A DNA stretch of 46,004 nt from an uncultured Candidatus Peregrinibacteria bacterium (GTDB lineage Bacteria; Patescibacteriota; Gracilibacteria; Peribacterales; Peribacteraceae). The position numbers were made by a program, and so were the translations under genes. The notes beneath the pieces were generated by a model that saw only the letters and a program-made list of their open reading frames with translations, ran no database searches and was not told where the DNA came from. Numbering within the stretch: the stretch's first letter is position 1; every line of letters starts with the position of its first letter. Positions 13,463-21,354 of the stretch are shown in pieces. Location: positions 1-46,004 of the forward strand of contig CALMES010000118.1 of NCBI GenBank assembly GCA_937863435.1, read 5' to 3'.

Positions 13463-16267
13463 ATGATGAATCGCACTGCCGATCACGGGCTTGTTGAAAA
13501 TGAGCATGTAGATGCGCGAGAACAGCTTGTATTGCCGGAAGACGTTTTGCAGGATCCCGCCGGAGTGATGCGTGCCTATCTGCAGAATGAAACGGCGGAT
13601 CCTGTGCTGCAAAGCAGCATCCAGAAGCGTCTGAACGAGGTCGAACCAACGGCAGATCATTTCGGTATATTGCGTCAGATCGCGCAGTCCACACTGGGTA
13701 TCATCCCTCATCGCAGATCGGATGATGTAAGAGGTATTCCAAAAGTGCCGTACACCCCCAACCTTGCGACAGAAAGGACTATCGCTGCTGCAGTGATATT
13801 TGAATTGCAGCATTACCAGGCCTACCCGTCCTGGCATGAACACGTGCATGGACTTGCCTTTGCCAGTCAGGAATGGAAAGGCGTGGCGGGCCAGTGTATA
13901 CGGCACTACCTGCGTCGTATGCCTCTCGATGCGCTGGCAGACAAAGTGCTCCAGGCGGAGAGGATTCAGTTTTCGCATATCGCTCATGTTGTTGCACTTG
14001 CGTGCGAGAGTCCGGATGCAGAGTGTTTCAGGGAATTATATGCAATGTTCGATGTGTTGATTGATCGGAAAATTGATGACCAGAAGTTGGGAGTATCACA
14101 TTTTTTCTTTCTGGTGCATGCGGTACCACTTGCCGCCATGGAACATATTCTGGGGCACTTAGCGACAGAGCGGCCAAGGTACTGCGAAGAATTGATTCTC
14201 TATATGGATGAATTGCGGCGAATAGAAGCCGAAATGCCATCGGATGACACGGAATTTCAGATGTGGAAAGCCCTGCGCGCAAAGACGCCAATCGATCTCG
14301 CCATGTTTGTCGATCAGCGATATATGGGCAAAGCCGCAAGTGATTGTCTTGGTCCGATTCCGAGAAAAGAAGATTCGGATACTGCATGGGTAGAGAGAAT
14401 AACCAGCATTGTCCGTGCGTCTGTCCGTTCGGATATCCGGCATGTAGTACTGAAGCGCATTGCGGAAACATGTACCGATGATGTTCACATAGAAGAAGAC
14501 CCAGGTTCTGCCACGGCTCTTGAGAAACAGAAGGACCCCGGCGGCAACAGCTCAATGCACATTATTCTCGGAACGCAGAATTCACTGAAAGATCTACAGG
14601 CGGTGGCTACCGATTTGTGCGCTTGCGAAGGTAAGCATCTGCAGGAAGAGCCTGTCGATGCTCTGGAACATATTCACGTGCTACGCTCACTCGCTGTTTA
14701 TCTGCTGTCGATCGACAATTCTTTCGCAGAAGTATGTACGTTACTGTTACAACGCGCCGACGAGCTGAGTGGCAGAGAGGCTATACGTCCCGACTGGCAC
14801 ACTGCGGCTTTGGAGGAAAAAATAGAGATGCTCAAACGTATGAATGTTCTTGGAACGATGAATAAAGTGGCGAGAAAGGATATCATTCCTTACATGACCA
14901 GACGTATCACAGCGCGCCTGCTGGATGAAAAACGCAACAGAAGACTTGACGGGCAAATGTGGAGACAGGCTCTTCAGGAAATCTACCGGTTGCAGAATAC
15001 GGATGCACGTGCTGAGTTTGCGGGAGATTTGGAGACATTGTTGCTTGGACCAGAGCGCCCTCTGGTTGCCGCTTTAGTCTTGCAGGGCTGGCGGCACCTG
15101 GCAGGTGCGTCGGAGGTGTCCGACCAGAACTGGTGGGGGAAAGTAGAGGCGTCTAAGGCAAATGAGCTGCAAAAGCTTCAGAAAGGAAGTGAGCAAGGAC
15201 AATCTGCAGAATACGCGAGGATAGAGGCGGAACTGATAAACGCAGTAGTATCATCGACACACGCTTCGACAGAGTCGCAGCCCCTGCGCGATGCGATACG
15301 GTGCAAGGAGTATCGTAGAGAGTTGCAGAAACTGAGGATACAAGGCAGTGCACTGGCGACTGCCGCCAAAGAACGCGAAATTGTTGCCAGGGTCGTTGGT
15401 GCCGTAGCCAGCTATGCGCTTCCCACCGATCCTGAGTGGCAAACGAACAGTTACTCCGGAGCCTTTCCGCGTGTGATTCGAGAAAAGCAGACCGGCAGCT
15501 GCTTCGGTGGCCCGTGGCTGGTTGCCAGTCTGCTGCTGGAGTGCGGCATTCCCTATGAGCGCTTGTCGTATTGCGACGTGCACAGGACAGCAAACGGTAC
15601 TATCGGCAGTCATGGATCATTGCTGATGGGCACGGAAATGAAGGAATTGCTGCTGATTGATACGGGTTACAACATAACTTCCACAACCATGCGGCTTGGC
15701 TGGTGTAATCCCGCCACGCAGGAAAAAATGAAAGGCCTGCTGGCACAAAAATCTTCCGAGGCGGTGAAAGTGACATGGAAGGATACTATGGCTGCAGAAA
15801 CAGGCATGCACAGCGATATGTATTGCATGCCTCTTAAAGAAGGAGTGGCGAGCATTTATTTGTACAATCTTGGCATCGCATTGTTGCATGAAAAAAAGAT
15901 GGCAGAAGCCAGATATGCGTTCAGCCTGTCTTTATCGTTCAACTCCAAAAATCCCGATGTCCTGTATTACCGCGGACTGTGCTCTTTCCACGAAGGCGAT
16001 CTGGATACTGCAAAGACGTATTGCGAGCAGGCGGTAAAACAATTTGACCGACATTTGCTGAGCCATTTTTCGTTGGGGGAAATTGCATTGCGCCAGGGGA
16101 ATTATTTCGAAGCCAGAAAGCGATTTGCTACCGTTGCAAATTGCAAAGATCCGGTATGGGGCGACCAAACGTTTCGCGTGTTGGCGCAGTTGTACAGCAG
16201 GTATTCCCCGCTGGAGCTGGCAGTTGTGTGGCAGGAAATTGCGAGGAAGAGCGTGGAGAATAGTTGA
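13463..16267 (+). CDS. Large protein with transglutaminase-like (papain-fold) site and C-terminal TPRs
   Basis: The 934-residue product has no signal peptide and a long helical N-terminal region (1-640) that I do not recognise. Residues about 660-760 contain a plausible catalytic triad: C680 in QTGSCFGGPWLVASLLL, H717 in GSHGSLLM and D733 in LLLIDTGYN, the order and spacing of transglutaminase-like cysteine enzymes. Residues about 790-900 are TPR-like (YLYNLGIALLHEKKMAEARYAFSLSL; DVLYYRGLCSFHEGDLDTAKTYCEQAVKQF; LSHFSLGEIALRQGNYFEARKRF). A transglutaminase-like domain followed by TPRs recalls SirB1-type proteins, but the long N-terminal part is different. The function is unknown; a protease or amide-bond enzyme acting on a partner bound by the TPRs is an inference. 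The gene stands alone. Confidence 0.75.
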   Translation: MMNRTADHGLVENEHVDAREQLVLPEDVLQDPAGVMRAYLQNETADPVLQSSIQKRLNEVEPTADHFGILRQIAQSTLGIIPHRRSDDVRGIPKVPYTPNLATERTIAAAVIFELQHYQAYPSWHEHVHGLAFASQEWKGVAGQCIRHYLRRMPLDALADKVLQAERIQFSHIAHVVALACESPDAECFRELYAMFDVLIDRKIDDQKLGVSHFFFLVHAVPLAAMEHILGHLATERPRYCEELILYMDELRRIEAEMPSDDTEFQMWKALRAKTPIDLAMFVDQRYMGKAASDCLGPIPRKEDSDTAWVERITSIVRASVRSDIRHVVLKRIAETCTDDVHIEEDPGSATALEKQKDPGGNSSMHIILGTQNSLKDLQAVATDLCACEGKHLQEEPVDALEHIHVLRSLAVYLLSIDNSFAEVCTLLLQRADELSGREAIRPDWHTAALEEKIEMLKRMNVLGTMNKVARKDIIPYMTRRITARLLDEKRNRRLDGQMWRQALQEIYRLQNTDARAEFAGDLETLLLGPERPLVAALVLQGWRHLAGASEVSDQNWWGKVEASKANELQKLQKGSEQGQSAEYARIEAELINAVVSSTHASTESQPLRDAIRCKEYRRELQKLRIQGSALATAAKEREIVARVVGAVASYALPTDPEWQTNSYSGAFPRVIREKQTGSCFGGPWLVASLLLECGIPYERLSYCDVHRTANGTIGSHGSLLMGTEMKELLLIDTGYNITSTTMRLGWCNPATQEKMKGLLAQKSSEAVKVTWKDTMAAETGMHSDMYCMPLKEGVASIYLYNLGIALLHEKKMAEARYAFSLSLSFNSKNPDVLYYRGLCSFHEGDLDTAKTYCEQAVKQFDRHLLSHFSLGEIALRQGNYFEARKRFATVANCKDPVWGDQTFRVLAQLYSRYSPLELAVVWQEIARKSVENS

Positions 16268-16291
16268 CATTTAGCTAGAAGCATTTACGAT
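16264..16291 (+). promoter_or_regulatory. Promoter of the 16.3-16.5 kb small transcript
   Basis: TTGACA at 16264-16269 (overlapping the stop of the upstream gene), 16 bases, TACGAT at 16286-16291. The predicted start is near 16298. Confidence 0.5.
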
Positions 16292-16338
16292 TTACGAGCG
16301 TCTTTTACTGTAGTCTAGGCCATTTCGAGGTCAAAAAA

Positions 16339-16464
16339 ATGACTGAAGGCGAAAAGCCGAACGAGGGGGGTCAGCCTCAAACCCCGTCACCGCCACCCGC
16401 GACGCCGCAGGGCGGCGGGTCCGGACCCGCAATCGGGCTCGCGCCACCACCGGACTGGGCATAA
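16339..16464 (+). CDS. Putative 41-residue proline/glycine-rich small protein
   Basis: ATG at 16339 opens 41 codons, starting MTEGEKPNEGGQPQTPSPPP and ending GLAPPPDWA. GAGGT at 16327-16331 lies seven bases upstream, the best Shine-Dalgarno in the window, while almost all neighbouring genes lack one. The ORF has its own promoter upstream and a strong terminator 16 bases after the stop. It is far more GC-rich than its surroundings. The DNA also folds into several hairpins, including GCGGGT-CCGG-ACCCGC (16415-16430) and ACTGGGC-ATAAC-GCCCAGT (16454-16472) that places the stop codon in a loop, so the transcript could instead be a structured RNA. Confidence 0.5.
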   Translation: MTEGEKPNEGGQPQTPSPPPATPQGGGSGPAIGLAPPPDWA

Positions 16465-16479
16465 CGCCCAGTCGACGAC

Positions 16480-16516
16480 GCCGGCAGCAGGGCTTGCCCC
16501 TGACTGCCGGTCTTTT
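16480..16516 (+). terminator. Rho-independent terminator of the small transcript
   Basis: CCGGCAG...CTGCCGG (16481-16510) encloses a second stem CAGGG/CCCTG and a short loop, then CTTTTT. The T-run is on the plus strand only, so it does not serve the convergent flavoprotein gene. Confidence 0.8.
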
Positions 16517-17790
16517 TAGTCAGTATCATTGCTTGCGGTGGTTTGTGTTTGGGCTGCGCTCTCCCCGGCAATAAACCCCGTCGTCCAGCAAATCTGCAGA
16601 CTAAAGCCGCCCGACGGCCGGTCGAAATCCAGCACGTCGCCGGCGAAGAACAGGTTTTGAAACAGCTTCGACTGCATCTTCCCGAAATGCACTTCTTTCA
16701 AATCCACGCCGCCGCTGGTGACAACCGCCTTGTCTTCGCCGAGTAATCCTGCAACGGTCATGCGCATGTCTTTGAGCGTTTTGACGAGCAGTGCCCGTTC
16801 TTCCTTGGTAAACCGGTACAGTGGTTTTTCGGCATCGAGCTTGGCGACCTGAAACACGATCTGCGCCATGCGGTTTTCCAGCAGTTCATGCAGGCAGTTT
16901 TTGAGCATCTTGTTTTTATGGCGTTCAAATATTGTGAGAATTTCCCGGTCCAACGCGCCGGAATCAAGTGCAGGAAACAGATCGAGTGAAAGAGTTACAT
17001 CACCATTCTTGAGTAAATCACCAATCGCTTTGCTCATGTTGAGCACGAGCGGTCCGCTGATGCCGAAGTGCGTAAACAGCATTTTGCCTTTGCGACTTTC
17101 GTGGCGAATGCCGTCTTGCATCACGGAGATCTTGGCGCCTTTCAGGCTGATGCCCGAGAGTTCGGGCACCCACTTTTCCCGTATCGACAGGGGAACGAGT
17201 GCCGGGTCGGGCTCGATGACCGTATGCCCGATATTTTTGAGCCACTGAAATCCTTCGCCGGTTGAACCGGTTTCCGGGTGCGATTTGCCGCCGGTTGCCA
17301 GAATGTAGTTTGTGGCTTTCAGAAGGGTTCCATCTTTCATGATCACGCCTGCTATGCGGTCTTTCTTTTTCTCGAAGCCGGCGACAACGGCGTGTGTTTT
17401 CAGCAGCACGTTATTTTTCCTGGTGTATTCGACCATCACATTCCAGATATCTTCGGATTTATTTGAGACCGGAAACGCCCGTTTTTCCTCTTCCACTTTT
17501 GTGAGCACGTTACGCCGATGAAAGAAGTCGAGCGTGTCCTGCACATCGAAGCGGGCAAACGCCGAAAACAGTGCTTTGCCTTTGGGGCCGTATTTTTCGA
17601 CCAGTTTGCGATTATCCAGTTCGGCATTCGTCACATTGCAGCGGCCGCCGCCGGTTATGAGCAGTTTCTTTCCGGGCTTCTCGTTTTTCTCGAGGAGTAA
17701 CACACGTGCACCCAGCTCGGCTGCGCGCCCAGCGGCCATCATGCCGGCAGGTCCGGCGCCGATAACGATCACGTCAAATACGTCGTTCAT
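16516..17790 (-). CDS. YhiN/HI0933-family FAD-dependent oxidoreductase
   Basis: From the ATG at 17790 the product is 424 residues. The Rossmann FAD motif IVIGAGPAGMMAAGRAAELG is at the very start, followed by the family hallmark GGGRCNVTN near residue 50 and the C-terminal FAD segment FAGDVLDFDRPSGGFSLQICWTTG. The length is that of the family (about 400). The E. coli homologue YhiN has been linked to dihydrouridine formation in 23S rRNA; whether this protein does the same is an inference. The frame is open to 17823, but starting at MNDVFDVIVIGAG puts the dinucleotide fold at the N-terminus as usual. A TAGTAT box ends eight bases before this ATG. Confidence 0.9.
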   Translation of the reverse strand: MNDVFDVIVIGAGPAGMMAAGRAAELGARVLLLEKNEKPGKKLLITGGGRCNVTNAELDNRKLVEKYGPKGKALFSAFARFDVQDTLDFFHRRNVLTKVEEEKRAFPVSNKSEDIWNVMVEYTRKNNVLLKTHAVVAGFEKKKDRIAGVIMKDGTLLKATNYILATGGKSHPETGSTGEGFQWLKNIGHTVIEPDPALVPLSIREKWVPELSGISLKGAKISVMQDGIRHESRKGKMLFTHFGISGPLVLNMSKAIGDLLKNGDVTLSLDLFPALDSGALDREILTIFERHKNKMLKNCLHELLENRMAQIVFQVAKLDAEKPLYRFTKEERALLVKTLKDMRMTVAGLLGEDKAVVTSGGVDLKEVHFGKMQSKLFQNLFFAGDVLDFDRPSGGFSLQICWTTGFIAGESAAQTQTTASNDTD

Positions 17791-17828
17791 AGGTGCGCAT
17801 ACTACTCTATACCTGACCTTCAATCGAT

Positions 17829-18341
17829 TTATTCTTCTGAATCAATGGCATGAAAAATATCTAAAAACAGCTGTCGGATACCCTCCTCGATTTCGTCTGT
17901 CGGATTTTTTCTTGGCATGCCTTTCGCTCGTAGCTGCGGTGGCAATTCACGTTCTTTTTTTTCGCAGAGCGCTTGTGCCAATTGTGTGCGCACATCGCCA
18001 TGTATGCTTTGAGTGAATTCCTGTGCAACCAGAATGCCGAGATTATCGACAAGACACGCAGCCGCGTCTTTCGATGCGAGGCCCGAAGCAATCGCTGTAC
18101 CAATCCTCTCCTCATGCGATAATTTTTGAAAGCTGACAGGATCCATTCCCAGATGTCTGAGTAATTTCATTGCCAACGCAAACGTATTTGCAGGCTCCTC
18201 GCTTCTCCCTTCCGGTCCCATCAGGCCTTCAACTTCATCATCCAGACGTTTCATGAATGCAAGATGTGCCTCAACAGCTTCGTAAGGAATTTCAAGAGAA
18301 TGGAGAGTGATCCAGTGATCTGCAAGCGGATGCTGAATCAT
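17829..18341 (-). CDS. Unrecognised 170-residue protein
   Basis: I do not recognise the family. The product starts MIQHPLADHWITLHSLEIPYEAVEAHLAFMKRLDDEVEGL and is predicted to be soluble, largely helical and acidic, with two Cys in the middle (AACLVDNLG, ALCEKKE). It lies 38 bases upstream of the flavoprotein gene on the same strand, so the two may be co-transcribed. The promoter TTGTTT, 17 bases, TATCAT (18382-18354 on the minus strand) ends 12 bases before the ATG, giving a leader of only about 6 bases. Confidence 0.6.
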   Translation of the reverse strand: MIQHPLADHWITLHSLEIPYEAVEAHLAFMKRLDDEVEGLMGPEGRSEEPANTFALAMKLLRHLGMDPVSFQKLSHEERIGTAIASGLASKDAAACLVDNLGILVAQEFTQSIHGDVRTQLAQALCEKKERELPPQLRAKGMPRKNPTDEIEEGIRQLFLDIFHAIDSEE

Positions 18342-18353
18342 AGTCTGACAAGA

Positions 18354-18382
18354 ATGATAGTAATATTATTAAATAAAACAAA
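18354..18382 (-). promoter_or_regulatory. Promoter of the 17829-18341 gene
   Basis: Minus strand TTGTTT (18382-18377), 17 bases, TATCAT (18359-18354). The predicted transcript begins about six bases before the ATG. Confidence 0.5.
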
Positions 18383-18451
18383 AAAATTATCAACTTTCAT
18401 GCATGAGCGGTTGTGCATCCTGAAGCCGCCTTGCCCGGCTAAGCAGCAGGA

Positions 18452-20269
18452 TCAATACACGGTGGAAAGCATGGTCCTGAACACATTCTGGTCGATAGAC
18501 GGCTGTTTGCTGACCACCATGCACGATTCTTTTCTGTCTTCGGCCGTATCGCCGAACCAGTGGTCAAGATCGTAGGCGTGTATGAGCAGTACCAGCAGGT
18601 CATCGGGGGCGTCTTCCACCGCCCTGCCGGCAAGCAGATCGGCTGAGTACATGCGGTCTTTTTTCAGGTAACGGCGACTGGTGACAGTGGTGGCCCATTG
18701 AGAATACTCGGCCGGTTGCAGCGGGCAGGTGATGACAGCGACAGAATTGCCCTCGGAATCGAGTAAATCGACTGCCTTGGTAGAAAGGTCCACAGAGCTG
18801 GTCCAGTTATCGGGTATGCAGAAGCTGTACGATCCGACTGTCACTCCATTCGGACAGTCCGGCAGTGTGCCGGCTGCGACAGGTGAGATTTTGGCTGCCG
18901 CCTTCGCACTGCTGCTAATTGCCGTACTGTTCTTTTTGACCGGTGGTGCGGCAGGAATGACAACAGTCGTCGCCTTCGGTGCAGCGCGCACCGTCCCTGC
19001 CGACCGGACTTTTATCGTGTTACCGGAGCCAAACGCCGTAAACGGCTCGTGCCACGTGGGACCGGTAAAGGCTGTAGCATCGTCGCCCCAGACCACGATC
19101 GTATCGGGCATGCTTGCCTCTATTTTCTTCTGGGCGGTTGCCGGCAGTCTGGTCGGTCCCAGCAGCAACTGCGACAGTTGCGTGATGCTCCTCACTTCGA
19201 GCGTGACGCCGCTCATAGCGTTGTTGGCAATGTTCAGCGATTGCAGATTCTGCATGTTCTTCATGGACTTGGGCACATTGACCAGCCGGTTGGACGCGAC
19301 ATTCAGGCGCACGATGGATTGCATGTTCGTCAGATAATCCGGCAGTTCCCGTATCACATTGCCGCGCAGGCTCAGCTGAGACAGGCGCCAGAGCTTACCG
19401 ATATCCGGCGGGACTGCTGTCAGACGATTGCCGTCGAGAACAAGCACCTGGAGATGCGGAAGGGCGAAGACAGCGGGACTGACTTTACCCAGCTTGTTGT
19501 TGGCAAGATTCAGTGCGGTCAGATTCTTGAAGGAGCCGATGCGCTTGTCGATTTCGGCTGCCGAAAGACGAGTGGCGTTATTGCTCAAATCGAGAGTGCA
19601 TACGGTATTCGGAGCGATGCGCCCCCACCATCGCCAGGTTCCGTAATCCCCGTTGATACTGCATGGCAGCGCTCTGATGACCAGAAACGCAATGATTGTT
19701 GCAACGACAGGCACGACAATCTGCACAATCCGGGAGCCGAGCAACCGGCGCAACAGACGTTGCAGGAAACCCGGTTCTGCGGATGGCTGGGCATACGAAG
19801 CGGATGCCGGCGCGACAGGCGCCGGCTGGGCAACAGATGAAGCGGTGGCTGACGGAAGCGGCGATGTCAGCGGGGCACCTGCTGCAAGAGGGCGTAGCGG
19901 TACGCCGGCACTGACAGGAGTCACAGGCGGGGGAGCGGCTGCTGTCGTCGGCAGTGGTGCAACAGAAGGGATGGCACTTGGTAGCGGGGCGCCAATAGGG
20001 GTTGATGGAGAAGCGGAAGGCAGAGGCGCGTCGAGTGGTGCAGGTGCTGGCGAGGAGGGTAGTGCTGCTCCAATCGGTGGGGCGGCAGAGGGTAATGGTG
20101 TGACAATAGACCCCGGAGTTACTGTTGCCGAAGGAGTGTTCGCCGCAGGTTGTATTGCAGCAGGCGCAGGAGCGTTAGCTGCATGTGGCGCAACTTTCTT
20201 ATGCGGCTTCACCGGTTTCTTGGCGGAAGCTTTCTTGTTCTTCGGTGCAGGCTTTTTCTTGGCAGGCAT
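18452..20269 (-). CDS. Membrane-anchored leucine-rich-repeat protein with Pro/Ala/Ser-rich N-terminus
   Basis: From the ATG at 20269 the product is 605 residues. A Lys-rich start (MPAKKKPAPKNKKASAKK) and about 150 residues of Pro/Ala/Ser repeats (SAAPPIGAALPSSPAPAPLD...) precede one membrane helix (about 178-200, IVQIVVPVVATIIAFLVI). Then come about five leucine-rich repeats (residues 226-373: LDLSNNATRLSAAEI; LTALNLANNKLGKVSP; LQVLVLDGNRLTAVPP; LSQLSLRGNVIRELPD; IVRLNVASNRLVNVPK; LQSLNIANNAMSG) and a C-terminal domain (about 465-605) with a paired-Cys loop. By this topology the LRRs are outside the cell and probably bind a ligand or another surface protein. A TATACT box ends eight bases before the ATG. 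A TTG six bases further upstream is a weaker alternative start. Confidence 0.85.
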   Translation of the reverse strand: MPAKKKPAPKNKKASAKKPVKPHKKVAPHAANAPAPAAIQPAANTPSATVTPGSIVTPLPSAAPPIGAALPSSPAPAPLDAPLPSASPSTPIGAPLPSAIPSVAPLPTTAAAPPPVTPVSAGVPLRPLAAGAPLTSPLPSATASSVAQPAPVAPASASYAQPSAEPGFLQRLLRRLLGSRIVQIVVPVVATIIAFLVIRALPCSINGDYGTWRWWGRIAPNTVCTLDLSNNATRLSAAEIDKRIGSFKNLTALNLANNKLGKVSPAVFALPHLQVLVLDGNRLTAVPPDIGKLWRLSQLSLRGNVIRELPDYLTNMQSIVRLNVASNRLVNVPKSMKNMQNLQSLNIANNAMSGVTLEVRSITQLSQLLLGPTRLPATAQKKIEASMPDTIVVWGDDATAFTGPTWHEPFTAFGSGNTIKVRSAGTVRAAPKATTVVIPAAPPVKKNSTAISSSAKAAAKISPVAAGTLPDCPNGVTVGSYSFCIPDNWTSSVDLSTKAVDLLDSEGNSVAVITCPLQPAEYSQWATTVTSRRYLKKDRMYSADLLAGRAVEDAPDDLLVLLIHAYDLDHWFGDTAEDRKESCMVVSKQPSIDQNVFRTMLSTVY

Positions 20270-20277
20270 TACCAACT

Positions 20278-20283
20278 AGTATA
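20278..20283 (-). promoter_or_regulatory. -10 box of the LRR gene, leaderless type
   Basis: TATACT reads 20283-20278 on the minus strand, eight bases before the ATG at 20269. No good -35 is seen. Confidence 0.4.
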
Positions 20284-20385
20284 GAGGGTCTTGCGTCCGA
20301 AAAAATTGTCCGGGCTTGCAACGGAGCATAAAATTGTTTATGACAGGTCAATGACATACCGCATTGTGTGGTGCATTGAGAAAAA

Positions 20386-20413
20386 TTGACTAATTATAAT
20401 AAAATGCTATAAA
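20386..20413 (+). promoter_or_regulatory. Complete promoter with +1 on the start codon
   Basis: TTGACT (20386-20391), 16-base spacer, extended -10 TGC-TATAAA (20405-20413), six bases, ATG at 20420. This is the clearest leaderless arrangement in the window. Confidence 0.65.
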
Positions 20414-20419
20414 TAACAT

Positions 20420-21289
20420 ATGGTGGAACAAGCTGAATCACCGAGAAGTCGCGTTGATCTATTTGAGGATTTTCTGATGAATGATCCTGATTTCATCTGC
20501 CCATGGGGACGACAATCTGCAAAGAAAAATCGTATCACGACTCAGCTCTATCCTGAAACAGACGATCTGCAAGCCGGCACTGATCACATAGTTCATGCAT
20601 TACAGGATGGCTTCGCAGATCGAAAAAAAGATGTGTGTGCTTTAGTGCATCCAGGTGATAAGAATGTGCATCAACTTGAATATTTTAGGTCAATGCAGAT
20701 GTATGTTCGCACGTATGTTGCTGCCGGGCTTTGTAGCGGGCATCGCAATCGTGCTTCTCTGGAGAAAGAAGCATGGGAAATCGCTCACTATTTCTTTCTC
20801 GATCACCCTGAGAAATTTACCGTTGATTTTCCACAGCGAGGAAAAATTCCGTTTCAAAATGATGAATTAATGGTCTTACAAACAAGTCCGTTATATCCGG
20901 ATAAACATCCGCGAAAATCTCCTGTAGCAGCGTGGGTCATTACAAGACTCAGTGATGCCAGTAATGCAAGAAAAGCCTGTCCTCATGCTGCTCAAAGAAC
21001 TCTGGCAGATGCGTGGGGTCGAACCGATATGCCATATGCCCCTATCTTGCCGTATATCATCCCGGATAACCTTCATTTTGCGGTGCCTAGTTTTACGATG
21101 TATCTAAATTTAGTAAGAGAGTACCAGAGAATATTTGGCATAGAGGGAGATGTCGGCCAGAAAGCAGCTGCTATGTGTAGATTTGGTGCCCTGTGCATGA
21201 AGATAGATGAGCAAGGAAATCTTGTGGTTGATACAGAAAAAATTACACGCGAGGCAATTATGAAAATACTAGAAGAACCTGCACGGTGA
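20420..21289 (+). CDS. Unrecognised 289-residue protein
   Basis: No family is recognised. The product begins MVEQAESPRSRVDLFEDFLMNDPDFICPWG and appears soluble, with no signal peptide or membrane helix. It has scattered Cys and His (FICPWGR, DVCALVHPGDKNVH, GLCSGHRNR, RKACPHAAQRT, AAMCRFGALCMK), enough that metal binding is possible but with no regular spacing. The AT-rich third positions differ from the GC-richer neighbours, which may mean more recent acquisition. The gene has its own leaderless promoter and a strong terminator shared with the convergent gene, so it is an independent unit. Confidence 0.65.
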   Translation: MVEQAESPRSRVDLFEDFLMNDPDFICPWGRQSAKKNRITTQLYPETDDLQAGTDHIVHALQDGFADRKKDVCALVHPGDKNVHQLEYFRSMQMYVRTYVAAGLCSGHRNRASLEKEAWEIAHYFFLDHPEKFTVDFPQRGKIPFQNDELMVLQTSPLYPDKHPRKSPVAAWVITRLSDASNARKACPHAAQRTLADAWGRTDMPYAPILPYIIPDNLHFAVPSFTMYLNLVREYQRIFGIEGDVGQKAAAMCRFGALCMKIDEQGNLVVDTEKITREAIMKILEEPAR

Positions 21290-21304
21290 ATAGTATTGAT
21301 TAAA

Positions 21305-21340
21305 TAAAAAAACGGCGCGCCGTTCGGCGAGCCGTTTTAT
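21305..21340. terminator. Bidirectional terminator
   Basis: AAAACGGC (21309-21316) pairs with GCCGTTTT (21331-21338), and inside it CGCC pairs with GGCG. A-rich and T-rich flanks make it usable by both the plus-strand gene ending at 21289 and the minus-strand gene ending at 21355. Confidence 0.85.
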
Positions 21341-21354
21341 GGTGGCGCGGTTTC

